Below are positions 53,899-61,681 of a stretch of 64,000 nt of DNA, piece after piece. Both the position numbers and the translations under genes were made by a program. The stretch is from NCBI GenBank assembly GCA_964406005.1, contig CAYOPZ010000007.1:1-64000 (forward strand). Reading direction: 5' to 3'. The DNA is from CAYOPZ01 sp964406005. Lineage in GTDB: Bacteria > Bacteroidota > Bacteroidia > Bacteroidales > SM23-62. Under the pieces are notes generated by a model. It worked only from the letters and a program-made list of their open reading frames with translations. It made no database searches and was not told the origin of the DNA. Numbering within the stretch: the first letter of the stretch is position 1; every line of letters starts with the position of its first letter.

Positions 53899-56039
53899 AC
53901 GGTGCTGAAAAAAACATCGGTATCTATGTATGCACGGGCTGCAGTATCGGCCGGTGTGTAGACACATCCATGCTTCGGTCCGTTGCTGGAGAGTACGGCT
54001 CTGTCAGGCATTATGCGGAACACCCCTTCCTTTGCTCTGCAGAAGCACAACTGAAAATCTCGGATGAGATCGTTGGGAAGAACCTGTCTTCCGTTGTTAT
54101 CGCGGCATGTTCCCCGCGTCAGCACACAGCCCTTTTCACTTTCGAACAGGTATATACGCAACGTGTAAACCTCCGGGAAAACGTAGCCTGGATCATGGAG
54201 GAGGGCAGCGGGGATACAAATCTTGCCGCGGCAGATTACCTGAGAATGGGCATTGCCCGGGCTGAAAATTCAGGTCTCCCGGAAGCCAGCATTGCCGAAA
54301 AGCTTTCTTCCGGTATTCTGATCATCGGAGGGGGCATCACGGGACTCCATGCTGCCGCTGAATCCGCACGGGCTGGGTACAGGGTAATCCTGGTGGAAAA
54401 GCAGAACAGGCTGGGCGGAAAACTGAACGGATGGCACGATATCATTCCCGTATCAGGGGGGAAACAGACAAACCTCGAGATCTTCCTCCACGGGAAAATG
54501 GATGAAGTACGGTCTTCCCCCCTTGTGGAAATACTCGAAAACACCCGCGTGGAATCCATTTCCGGCGAACCGGGCCGGTTCAGTGTCAGGATGAAGCAAA
54601 AAAACAATACCATTTCGCGTGAAAGCGGATCGGTGATTCTTGCAAGCGGATGGGAACCCTATGATACAGGCAGACTCGAAGGTCTGGGGATGGGCAAGAT
54701 CAAGAATGTGATCACACAGGCGGACCTGGAGCAAATGGCAAAAAACGGGGAGATAAGGGTCCCCTCCGACGGCCGGCCTCCCTCCTGTGTGCTCTTTATC
54801 CAGTGTGCCGGTTCAAGGGATCCCGCCCATCTTCCGTATTGTTCCGAAGTATGCTGTCTCACCAGCCTGAAACAGGCGCTCTATATCCGCCGGATGCTGC
54901 CGGAAACCAATGTATTCATCATATACAGGGATCTGAGAACACCCGGTAAAAATGAACATTTCTACAGGGAGGTACAGGAGGATCCGCGGATTTTCCTTAC
55001 AAAGGGAGAGGTTTCCTCCCTGCTTGAAAAAGATCCGGGAACAGTGGAGGTGATCGTAAACGATACCCTCCTGGGAGAAAACATCCGGATCGATGCCGAC
55101 CTTGTGGTTGCGGCCACGGGTATGGTGCCAAATAATACCGAGGTGCTGAACCTTCTTTACAGGAAGGGACCGGAACTGCCGGACAGAAAATACGGATTCC
55201 CTGATTCTCATTTCATCTGTTTCCCTTACGAAACCCAGCGAACGGGAATCTATGCTGCCGGCGCAGTCCGCAGCCCCCAGGGGATACAATCCTGCATGGA
55301 GGATGCGGCCGGAGCCGTGGTCAAGGCGATACAATGCATTGAAAGCATGAAACGCGGGACAGCCCTTCACCCGAGAAGCGGGGACCGGAGTTATCCGGTG
55401 CTCACCCTGCAGAGATGTACGGACTGCAAGCGCTGCACCGAGGAATGCCCCTTCGGCGCCTACGACGAAAATGAAAAAGGCACTCCCCTGCCCCATCCGA
55501 ACCGCTGCCGCAGGTGCGGGATATGCATGGGCTCCTGCCCCGAACGCATCATCAACTTCGAAGATTTCTCCATCCACGGTGTATCGGCCATGATCAAAGC
55601 CATTCCCATCCCGGATGAATTTGAAGGAAAGCCGCGGATACTTGCCTTTGTTTGCGAGAATGACGCCTATCCCGCATTCGACCTGGCTGCGCAGAACAGG
55701 CTCAGGATCAGTGCCTTTTTGCGCATTATCCCGGTCCGGTGCATAGGTTCCGTCAACCGGATATGGCTGTCGGATGCCCTTTCGCACGGATACGACGGGA
55801 TCCTGCTTATAGGCTGCAAGCCAGGCGATGATTACCAGTGCCATTTCATTACCGGGAGCGAACTGATGGAGACACGTTCCGAGAATATCCGGGAAACCCT
55901 TCAGACGATGATGCTCGAACAGGAAAGGATCCGAACGGAATTCCTGGAAATAGACGAGTACCGGAAAATTCCCGGGATCATCGGGGATTACCTCGAGGAG
56001 ATCGAAGGGATAGGCCCGAACCCGTTCAAAGACATGTAG
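53895..56039 (+). CDS. qmoB: QmoB, HdrA/MvhD-like subunit of the quinone-interacting complex
   Basis: 714 aa, slightly shorter than average for QmoB. Starts with a GTG in a GTGA overlap with qmoA. Seen: N-terminal CTGCSIGRCVD, FAD motif IGGGITGLHAAAESARAG (near residue 140), CTDCKRCTEECPFGAYD and CRRCGICMGSCPE ferredoxin clusters near 510-550, and an MvhD-like C-terminal domain (FVCENDAYPAFDLA, IGCKPGDDYQCHF). The N-terminal part is a partial copy of the HdrA fold. Complete. Confidence 0.93.
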   Translation: MNGAEKNIGIYVCTGCSIGRCVDTSMLRSVAGEYGSVRHYAEHPFLCSAEAQLKISDEIVGKNLSSVVIAACSPRQHTALFTFEQVYTQRVNLRENVAWIMEEGSGDTNLAAADYLRMGIARAENSGLPEASIAEKLSSGILIIGGGITGLHAAAESARAGYRVILVEKQNRLGGKLNGWHDIIPVSGGKQTNLEIFLHGKMDEVRSSPLVEILENTRVESISGEPGRFSVRMKQKNNTISRESGSVILASGWEPYDTGRLEGLGMGKIKNVITQADLEQMAKNGEIRVPSDGRPPSCVLFIQCAGSRDPAHLPYCSEVCCLTSLKQALYIRRMLPETNVFIIYRDLRTPGKNEHFYREVQEDPRIFLTKGEVSSLLEKDPGTVEVIVNDTLLGENIRIDADLVVAATGMVPNNTEVLNLLYRKGPELPDRKYGFPDSHFICFPYETQRTGIYAAGAVRSPQGIQSCMEDAAGAVVKAIQCIESMKRGTALHPRSGDRSYPVLTLQRCTDCKRCTEECPFGAYDENEKGTPLPHPNRCRRCGICMGSCPERIINFEDFSIHGVSAMIKAIPIPDEFEGKPRILAFVCENDAYPAFDLAAQNRLRISAFLRIIPVRCIGSVNRIWLSDALSHGYDGILLIGCKPGDDYQCHFITGSELMETRSENIRETLQTMMLEQERIRTEFLEIDEYRKIPGIIGDYLEEIEGIGPNPFKDM

Positions 56040-56040
56040 G

Positions 56041-57117
56041 ATGATCCAGGTACAACCCGATATCGAATTCATTGAAGATCTGAGGGCATCCGCTGGTTCG
56101 GCCCTGAGCACCTGCATGCAGTGCGGTGCATGTACTGCTGCCTGCGAACTCTCTGATGACCAGGATGTATTTCCCCGGAGACAGATGATCCTGGCTGCCT
56201 GGGGCATGAAAAAACAATTGATGTCCGATCCCCATATATGGAAATGCCATCAGTGCGGGGATTGTACGGAAAGCTGCCCGAGGGGAGTCCGGCCCGGAGA
56301 AATACTGGCTGCCCTGAGGAAGCAGCAATACCTGTATTATGCCCGGCCGGGATTCATCGCACGGATCCTCCAGAAACCGGCCTGCCTTCCCCTTGTCCTG
56401 GGGTTCCCCATCCTGGTGATCCTCATAATCCTGGCGATGGCCGGGACCCTCTCCATTCCCGAAGGAAAAGTGGATTACTCCGCGTTTTTCCCGCATGCAT
56501 GGCTGAACATCTCATTTTCCCTCCTGTTTTTTATATCTACAGCCGGGATCATCGTCAGCATGCGCAGGTTCAGCAGAAACATGAAGGAAGGAAGGGACAG
56601 GATCGAACGATCAACGCCCCGGAAGTCCTTCATACGGATAATCCGGAACATTCTTCTGCACAGCGACTTTAACCGTTGCGGGGAACAACATCACAGGAGC
56701 CTCGCTCATTTACTGGTTTTCTGGGGCTTCGTGCTGTTGTTGTTTGTAACCTCTTTTGCCATTCTTTCCACCATCCTGCTGGAATATCCGCTGCGCTTTC
56801 TGAATCCCGTCAAGATAGCCGGGAATACCGGTGCCGTCCTGCTCCTTACCGGGACTTCCATCCTGGTTGTGCAGCGGATCCGGAAAGCCGGTACGATCGG
56901 AAGTGATTATTCCGACTGGTTCTTTCTGGGCTCGTTCTGGCTGCTGACCGTGTCGGGGATCCTTGTCGAAGCGGCCCGTTTCCTGGACTGGTCATCCGCA
57001 TACCACATATATTTCTGCCATCTCGTTCTGGTATGGATCATAATACTCTACTATCCCTATACGAAATTCGCACATTTCCTTTACCGCACCATCGCCCTTT
57101 TGATCCTCAGGAAATAG
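56041..57117 (+). CDS. qmoC: QmoC, membrane subunit (HdrC/HdrE-like) of the quinone-interacting complex
   Basis: 358 aa. N-terminal HdrC-like ferredoxin with CMQCGACTAACE and CHQCGDCTESCPRGV, then six or so transmembrane helices from about residue 115 on (LVLGFPILVILIILAMAG, LLVFWGFVLLLFV, ILLLTGT region, ILVEAARFLDW with helix before, YHIYFCHLVLVWIIILYYPY), the cytochrome b part that touches the menaquinone pool. Its last 11 bases overlap the 3' end of a convergent gene. Completes the operon. Confidence 0.93.
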   Translation: MIQVQPDIEFIEDLRASAGSALSTCMQCGACTAACELSDDQDVFPRRQMILAAWGMKKQLMSDPHIWKCHQCGDCTESCPRGVRPGEILAALRKQQYLYYARPGFIARILQKPACLPLVLGFPILVILIILAMAGTLSIPEGKVDYSAFFPHAWLNISFSLLFFISTAGIIVSMRRFSRNMKEGRDRIERSTPRKSFIRIIRNILLHSDFNRCGEQHHRSLAHLLVFWGFVLLLFVTSFAILSTILLEYPLRFLNPVKIAGNTGAVLLLTGTSILVVQRIRKAGTIGSDYSDWFFLGSFWLLTVSGILVEAARFLDWSSAYHIYFCHLVLVWIIILYYPYTKFAHFLYRTIALLILRK

Positions 57118-58651
57118 ATTCCTGCTTGTACATCGCGTTTAACAGAATGTATGGTACGATGATTTTAATATTGAACAGCGGTACAAGATACCGCAGGGTT
57201 ATCGGGCTGGCCAGAACATGAAAAGCCAGGTACACAACGGTAAATGCGAACAGGATCCAGAACATCTTCCGCTGGATATCAGAGAAACTGATGATCCGGA
57301 TCCGGAAGACGGCGTAGATGAGAATCAGGATGACCAGAATCCAGAGCAGCAGATTCATGATCGACAGTTTCGGTGAGATATATTTTATGAAGAAATTCCA
57401 CTTTGGTGTGAATTTTTCCGGACCCAGGTTAAACCAGGATGACAGCGTTTCTTCAGGCTCGTATTCCACATACCTCCCGAATATCTCCAGTGGAGGGTAA
57501 AAAATATTCTTCATGTTGTAAATGGCAAAATACCTGAAATACTTCAAAGGGTATTTCATGATGAGAAACTGGCCGTACTTTTTAAAAACCTTTCCACAGT
57601 AGACCCATCCTTTGACATAATTCATCCGGCGGGAAATCCTTATTTCCCGGAGGACCGATTTGAGAGCAAGACTGTCATCCCACAGGAAATTTGAGGTGAT
57701 CCCCTTATCCGGGAACTTTGAGGAGTCCGTAGTGACAACAATGGAGTGAATATAGCTGTTGTTTCTGTTTTTGATCTCACCGGGTTCCAGGTCAATATGG
57801 GGAACAATATGCATTGCATTGTTTGCCAGCTGCCATCCGCTGAATGCAGAGAATACTTCTGTACCGAAAATTTTCTCCGTTTTCTTTTTTGTATCCGAAT
57901 AGACAAATGCAAATACAAGGGCCGGTACGATCCAGACAAGCTTTCCGGTTTTTCCCCAGGATATATACAACACTATCATTGAAAACAGGGGGAAAAACAA
58001 ACCCGAATACCGTACCTGAATCAAAAGAAAAAGAACTGCAAGGTGCAGAAGGAAAATCCATATACTCTTTTTATATATCAACCATATGGCCGTTGCGATC
58101 CAGACAAGCGTCAGGCTTACAAATACAGAATCACTCATAAGGTAATTCGTCAGATAAAGGGTGGCGGGATTTAATATAATCAGGATTGAGGCAACCAGGA
58201 AAAAGTAATTTTTCAATGGCCGGAAGAAAAACTTGACTGTAAAAAGCAGAAAGAGAGATGCAATAACATTCAGCGTGAATTGGGCATAGTATACAAAATG
58301 AATGCCGGCAGAGATCAGGTGGCAGAAATACAGGAACCATGAATATCCGATAGGCCGGTAACCTCCTATCTCCATATTTTCAGCACAGAGTACATAATTC
58401 CCTGTATCAGGGTAAGTATCGGGATATGGATATGAAATGCGGAACAGGGCAAACACAATCCCGTAAAGAACAATGAAGATGATGATTTCCCTTGTCTGTT
58501 GTTTTTCTTTTAAAAACCTGAGAAAACCATCTTCAGAGGGATGCTTCCCAGGCTTATGAGTTGACTTGATTTTGTCCTTTTTCACTTGTATCAACACCAG
58601 TCCTTTAACATGCACAATCGTAAAAACGAATGTCGCCAAGATTTCAGACAT
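57107..58651 (-). CDS. membrane glycosyltransferase-like protein
   Basis: 514 aa with about eleven hydrophobic helices, starting near residue 55 (IIIFIVLYGIVFALF). The loop SYPYPDTYPDTGNYVLCAENM after the first helix carries the acidic D-x-x-x-D pattern of GT39/ArnT-like dolichyl-phosphate sugar transferases. ATG 58651 is used; a later GTG near 58585 is possible. Donor and acceptor unknown. It overlaps qmoC by 11 bases at its 3' end. Confidence 0.75.
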   Translation of the reverse strand: MSEILATFVFTIVHVKGLVLIQVKKDKIKSTHKPGKHPSEDGFLRFLKEKQQTREIIIFIVLYGIVFALFRISYPYPDTYPDTGNYVLCAENMEIGGYRPIGYSWFLYFCHLISAGIHFVYYAQFTLNVIASLFLLFTVKFFFRPLKNYFFLVASILIILNPATLYLTNYLMSDSVFVSLTLVWIATAIWLIYKKSIWIFLLHLAVLFLLIQVRYSGLFFPLFSMIVLYISWGKTGKLVWIVPALVFAFVYSDTKKKTEKIFGTEVFSAFSGWQLANNAMHIVPHIDLEPGEIKNRNNSYIHSIVVTTDSSKFPDKGITSNFLWDDSLALKSVLREIRISRRMNYVKGWVYCGKVFKKYGQFLIMKYPLKYFRYFAIYNMKNIFYPPLEIFGRYVEYEPEETLSSWFNLGPEKFTPKWNFFIKYISPKLSIMNLLLWILVILILIYAVFRIRIISFSDIQRKMFWILFAFTVVYLAFHVLASPITLRYLVPLFNIKIIVPYILLNAMYKQESIS

Positions 58652-58683
58652 TACAAAATCCTTCTTTCAATGGGAAGCAGCCC

Positions 58684-58723
58684 ACAAAAGAACGCCATGC
58701 TGAACACTGCTTTGCATGGCGTT
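58684..58723 (-). terminator. intrinsic terminator of tRNA-Leu(GAG)
   Basis: A perfect 10-bp stem AACGCCATGC/GCATGGCGTT with a 13-base loop, followed on the minus strand by a short CTTTTG run. It lies 12 bases past the tRNA 3' end. Confidence 0.65.
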
Positions 58724-58735
58724 AATCTTAATATG

Positions 58736-58821
58736 TGCCCAGGACAAGAATCGAACTTGCACGACCAAAAGAGGTCACTAGGCCCTCAACCTAGCGCGTC
58801 TACCAATTCCGCCACCTGGGC
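58736..58821 (-). tRNA. tRNA-Leu (anticodon GAG)
   Basis: Type II tRNA with long variable arm, 86 nt. Minus-strand acceptor GCCCAGG/CCTGGGC, D arm GGCGGAATTGGTAGACGC, anticodon stem CTAGG/CCTAG with loop TTGAGGG (GAG), T loop TTCGATT. Discriminator A, no CCA. Reads CUC/CUU leucine codons. Confidence 0.95.
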
Positions 58822-58857
58822 AAAAAGGTGTGTGTGAGGGACGTTGAATGCGAGGTG

Positions 58858-58865
58858 CAAAAGTA
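58858..58865 (-). promoter_or_regulatory. -7 promoter box for tRNA-Leu(GAG)
   Basis: TACTTTTG on the minus strand, a TAnnTTTG match, 36 bases before the tRNA 5' end. Confidence 0.55.
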
Positions 58866-58886
58866 TTAAATTATGTATAATTTTTC

Positions 58887-58894
58887 TAAATTTG
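58887..58894 (+). promoter_or_regulatory. -7 promoter box for tRNA-Leu(CAG)
   Basis: TAAATTTG matches TAnnTTTG, 22 bases before the tRNA 5' end. It lies in the same 95-bp gap as the divergent tRNA-Leu(GAG) promoter. Confidence 0.55.
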
Positions 58895-58916
58895 CTGTCC
58901 GATTTCTCAAATTCCG

Positions 58917-59000
58917 GCCCAGATGGCGGAATTGGTAGACGCGCTGGTTTCAGGGACCAGTGTTGGCAACAACGTGCAGGTTCGAGTCCTGTTCTGGGCA
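58917..59000 (+). tRNA. tRNA-Leu (anticodon CAG)
   Basis: Type II tRNA of 84 nt: acceptor GCCCAGA/TCTGGGC, D arm like its divergent neighbour, anticodon stem CTGGT/ACCAG with loop TTCAGGG (CAG), long variable arm and T loop TTCGAGT. Discriminator A. Reads CUG. The accessory AT-rich segment starts directly at its 3' end. Confidence 0.95.
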
Positions 59001-59083
59001 CAAACAGCTTAATGGAATCTCTGCAAAACAAGGGTTTTCGCTTTCCGGCAATGGGTTATTTTTGTTGTTGGGCATAGTTTAAC

Positions 59084-59575
59084 TCAATATTGTTTGGAAA
59101 AATATATCGTTTCAGTTAATTCCTTATTCTGATTCCTGTAGGTTTCGGACCTTTGCCAAATCATTTCAGTTCTGGTTGCTTTTAAAACCGTATAACGAAT
59201 CGGTAAACTTACGAGGCAATAACAATTAATCGGACAACTATAATATATGAGAGTATCCGGGGGTTTAAATTCCATATTAAACCTGATTGTGTTGTTTTCT
59301 TCAGTAAAATATTTAGTTAGAATATCTGAACTGGAAATAATATATCTAACATTACCTGCGAAAACAGTTGTATCAATTATTATTCCGTCAGTATAAACAG
59401 TATTATTCCATCTTTTCTCGAGAAGCCAATCACCCCTGATATTTCCAAAATGTATTTGATCTCTTTCACAACTTAAAAGACAAACTGCAATTACGAATAA
59501 TGTTAAAAGCTGCCACTCGGAGGTATTTGCGCATGACTGGGTGTTGGGTACAGTGCTGAATGGATTATTTGACAT
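59084..59575 (-). CDS. small lipoprotein-like hypothetical protein
   Basis: Start at ATG 59575, which overlaps the last 11 bases of the upstream lipoprotein gene and gives 163 aa. There is a hydrophobic N-terminal stretch with a cysteine after it (VCLLSCERD), a lipobox, so it is probably anchored in the outer or inner membrane. The rest is beta-rich (IIIDTTVFAGNVRYIISSSDI, NTIRFNMEFKPPDTLIYY). Not recognised. AT-rich, unlike the flanking core genes. Confidence 0.6.
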   Translation of the reverse strand: MSNNPFSTVPNTQSCANTSEWQLLTLFVIAVCLLSCERDQIHFGNIRGDWLLEKRWNNTVYTDGIIIDTTVFAGNVRYIISSSDILTKYFTEENNTIRFNMEFKPPDTLIYYSCPINCYCLVSLPIRYTVLKATRTEMIWQRSETYRNQNKELTETIYFSKQY

Positions 59576-59954
59576 ATAGTGAATCTTCAACTGTTTTATT
59601 TTTATATTCAAGTATCTGGAATTTATATCTCCCTTTATGACTTGGTCTAAATTCAATAATGGTGTCTTGATAAACCATAATACCAGGACATGGTCCATAT
59701 ATTTCATAGGTACCTAAAGCTTTTATTGTATAAACAAATTCTGCTTTTTTTTCAAAGATAAAGTGAAGATCTCTCCAGCAGCCATCTTCAGCCACAGCTT
59801 GTGCCTTTATATTAACAATATCAGGATAATATGAAGTATCAGGAATTTCTATATTATTAATCCTAACAATATCAATCCCTTTGGCATAATAGTCATTCCC
59901 CATATCACAAGAAAGCAAAGAAAGGGTTAATAATATTGCGAAAATCAATCTCAT
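59565..59954 (-). CDS. small lipoprotein-like hypothetical protein
   Basis: ATG 59954 gives MRLIFAILLTLSLLSCDMGND: a compact signal peptide with lipobox cysteine, 129 aa in total; the frame extends upstream but without that signal. It contains NNIEIPDTSYYPDIVNIKAQAVAEDGCWRD and an acidic beta pattern of a small secreted lipoprotein. Unknown. Paired by overlap with the following lipoprotein, so made together. Confidence 0.65.
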   Translation of the reverse strand: MRLIFAILLTLSLLSCDMGNDYYAKGIDIVRINNIEIPDTSYYPDIVNIKAQAVAEDGCWRDLHFIFEKKAEFVYTIKALGTYEIYGPCPGIMVYQDTIIEFRPSHKGRYKFQILEYKNKTVEDSLYVK

Positions 59955-60185
59955 AATTAATAGATTGAGAAATTGAGTCTGGGGTTGCTTCGGCATTGTT
60001 CCCAACGTTCCAGCCATATGATGCGTTTTAGCGTTACAAAGTACGATTGTATTCACCATTGCCAATACAAGTCAGGTAAACCTCTGCTATAATAAGCGAT
60101 ATTTCGCCAAATGCACTATATGGTGTGTTCGACTTCTAAAAGTAATAATGAATATAGTGACCTGTGGATCAACGATAAATCATAC

Positions 60186-60212
60186 TTTGAGATCATTAAT
60201 AGTGATCTCAAA
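60186..60212. repeat. perfect palindrome, possible operator
   Basis: TTTGAGATCA, a 7-base spacer, TGATCTCAAA: a perfect 10-bp-arm inverted repeat 16 bases upstream of the ORF6N-domain pseudogene. It has no T-run for a terminator, so an operator site is more likely. Confidence 0.6.
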
Positions 60213-60228
60213 CTAATCTGATAAGATA

Positions 60229-60946
60229 ATGTCCAAAAAGGATGTCGTAAATTTTCTGCCACAGAACCACAATGGTGTACCTCGCGTTTTCGAAGTACGT
60301 GATTATTATGTCATGCTTGCGGCCGATATTGCGGAGATCTTCAAAGCAGAAACCAGAGAGATCGTGCAAAACATCAAACGAAATAATGAAGGAATACGCC
60401 CTCTTTTTCCCGAAGGGTACGCTTTCCAAATAAACACAGATGAATTGGCTCATTTGAGATCACTGGGAGTGATTCCAAAGCCTGGGCGTGGTGGAACTCG
60501 AGCCCAACCATGGGTTGTGACAAGAAAAGGAGCAATACGCTTGACCACAATCATGAAGGTACCTACAGCAATGGATGCTGCAGATGTATTTGTGGATGTA
60601 TTCGACGAAGTAATAACTCAGGTTTTTCGAGGAGAGAAAAAGATTCTGGTCTCAATTCCGTCTCGTATTGCTCCCAATGAAGAACAATAAAAGCAAGCTC
60701 GAAAGCTAAGAATAAAGATTAGCAAAGCAATCGAGGACTTATTGAGCACTGTGGTCAATCAGGAGCATAATACTACAGTAAAGGACGAACTTGGGATTGT
60801 AGCACAAGAAGCTGTTGGTCACATTAAGGAATGATTGAAGAGCAGGAAGGTTGGAAATGCACAACCAGTTAGAACCAAACGCTGTAGTTAATATGGTCGG
60901 GCAATATGTCAAGCACTCATTGAATCCGCCACCATTGATTGACTAA
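60229..60946 (+). pseudogene. decayed ORF6N-domain (phage antirepressor-like) gene
   Basis: The first 153 codons are open (MSKKDVVNFLPQNHNGVPRV...) and contain the ORF6N-type DNA-binding domain: YYVMLAADIAEIF, AHLRSLGVIP, VVTRKGAIRLTTIMKVPTA. A TAA at 60688-60690 stops it, yet the same frame continues as coding-like sequence (RKLRIKISKAIEDLLSTVV, then NTTVKDELGIVAQEAVGHIKE), is stopped again by TGA at 60832-60834 (probably from CGA), then after one extra base near 60865 reads LEPNAVVNMVGQYVKHSLN to a TAA at 60944. Reassembled it would be about 238 codons, so this is a full-length gene that has decayed. The open 5' part may still be translated. Confidence 0.75.
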
Positions 60947-61063
60947 TAATATTGAAGCCGAATCATTAAAGCCGACCGATGCCGAATGTCACGTACTTTG
61001 CAGAAAAGGAAAAGTCCGCACCACTCTTTCGGCGGTTTAATTCCACCGTTGTAATGCGTACTT
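60947..61063. other. short intergenic stretch without a recognised feature
   Basis: 117 bases between the pseudogene end and the 3' end of the VanZ-like gene. I see no convincing gene, terminator or repeat. Confidence 0.5.
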
Positions 61064-61552
61064 TTAATTCTTCGCACGTCTCCTCATTTTAATCAATATC
61101 AATAATTCATAAGTAAATATAGCTAAGGTTGAACCCACTCCACTTGCAATTATATCAAATGTATCATAATATGTGTTCGCACCCCACATTGGTTTTAATT
61201 CCTCAATCATTAGGATGGCAAAAACTGCTATTGAAAATGCATAAACAAATAATCGCCCATGTTTAAATTTCCGAATCAATACTGCTGATACTGAAGCCAG
61301 ACTAATAAGGTATGCTGCGATAAAATTTGGAAAGCAACCCGTTAAAATTTTCAGTAAACCTGAATTATTCAAAGCAGGTCTTAGAATTTCCTTATTTAGT
61401 GATACCAAACCAAATAATGCAGCAAAAAGGATTGCATTAATTGCGATTACTTTCCTTTTATTATTAATATTCACATTTGGTTTATTTGTTCTTTTGATTG
61501 CATTTTTAGTATCACTACAACGTTTACCGGTATGCGCCGTAGGGAAATCCAA
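61064..61552 (-). CDS. small membrane protein, VanZ-like
   Basis: Up to 162 aa from ATG 61552, but the first real conserved part is hydrophobic from about residue 36; a GTG at 61474 is another possible start. About four helices; the last one follows the motif YYDTFDIIASGVGSTLAIFTYE, close to the D-x-x-D-x-x-A-x-x-x-G of VanZ-family proteins. AT-rich. VanZ relatives have mixed roles, so no function is given. The N terminus is not strongly supported. Confidence 0.6.
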   Translation of the reverse strand: MDFPTAHTGKRCSDTKNAIKRTNKPNVNINNKRKVIAINAILFAALFGLVSLNKEILRPALNNSGLLKILTGCFPNFIAAYLISLASVSAVLIRKFKHGRLFVYAFSIAVFAILMIEELKPMWGANTYYDTFDIIASGVGSTLAIFTYELLILIKMRRRAKN

Positions 61553-61681
61553 ATCAACTCTCTAACCATTTTTAAAATCCTGAACTTTTTCACGGCTTAC
61601 ACATATCCACCGAGGAGAACACTGAAACAAAGACGAGATGCTAAATGCAACCACTGTCCCCACGCTTACCTATATTGGCTT

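Noticed and set aside
54813..56207. Long minus-strand reading frame of 464 codons
   Set aside because: It is antisense to qmoB and the start of qmoC, both of which carry clear Fe-S and FAD motifs.
59060..60010. Short GTTGGGC/GTTGGGT boxes as integron attC sites
   Set aside because: Matches to the 7-base core are short, not paired in the right way, and no integrase is present.
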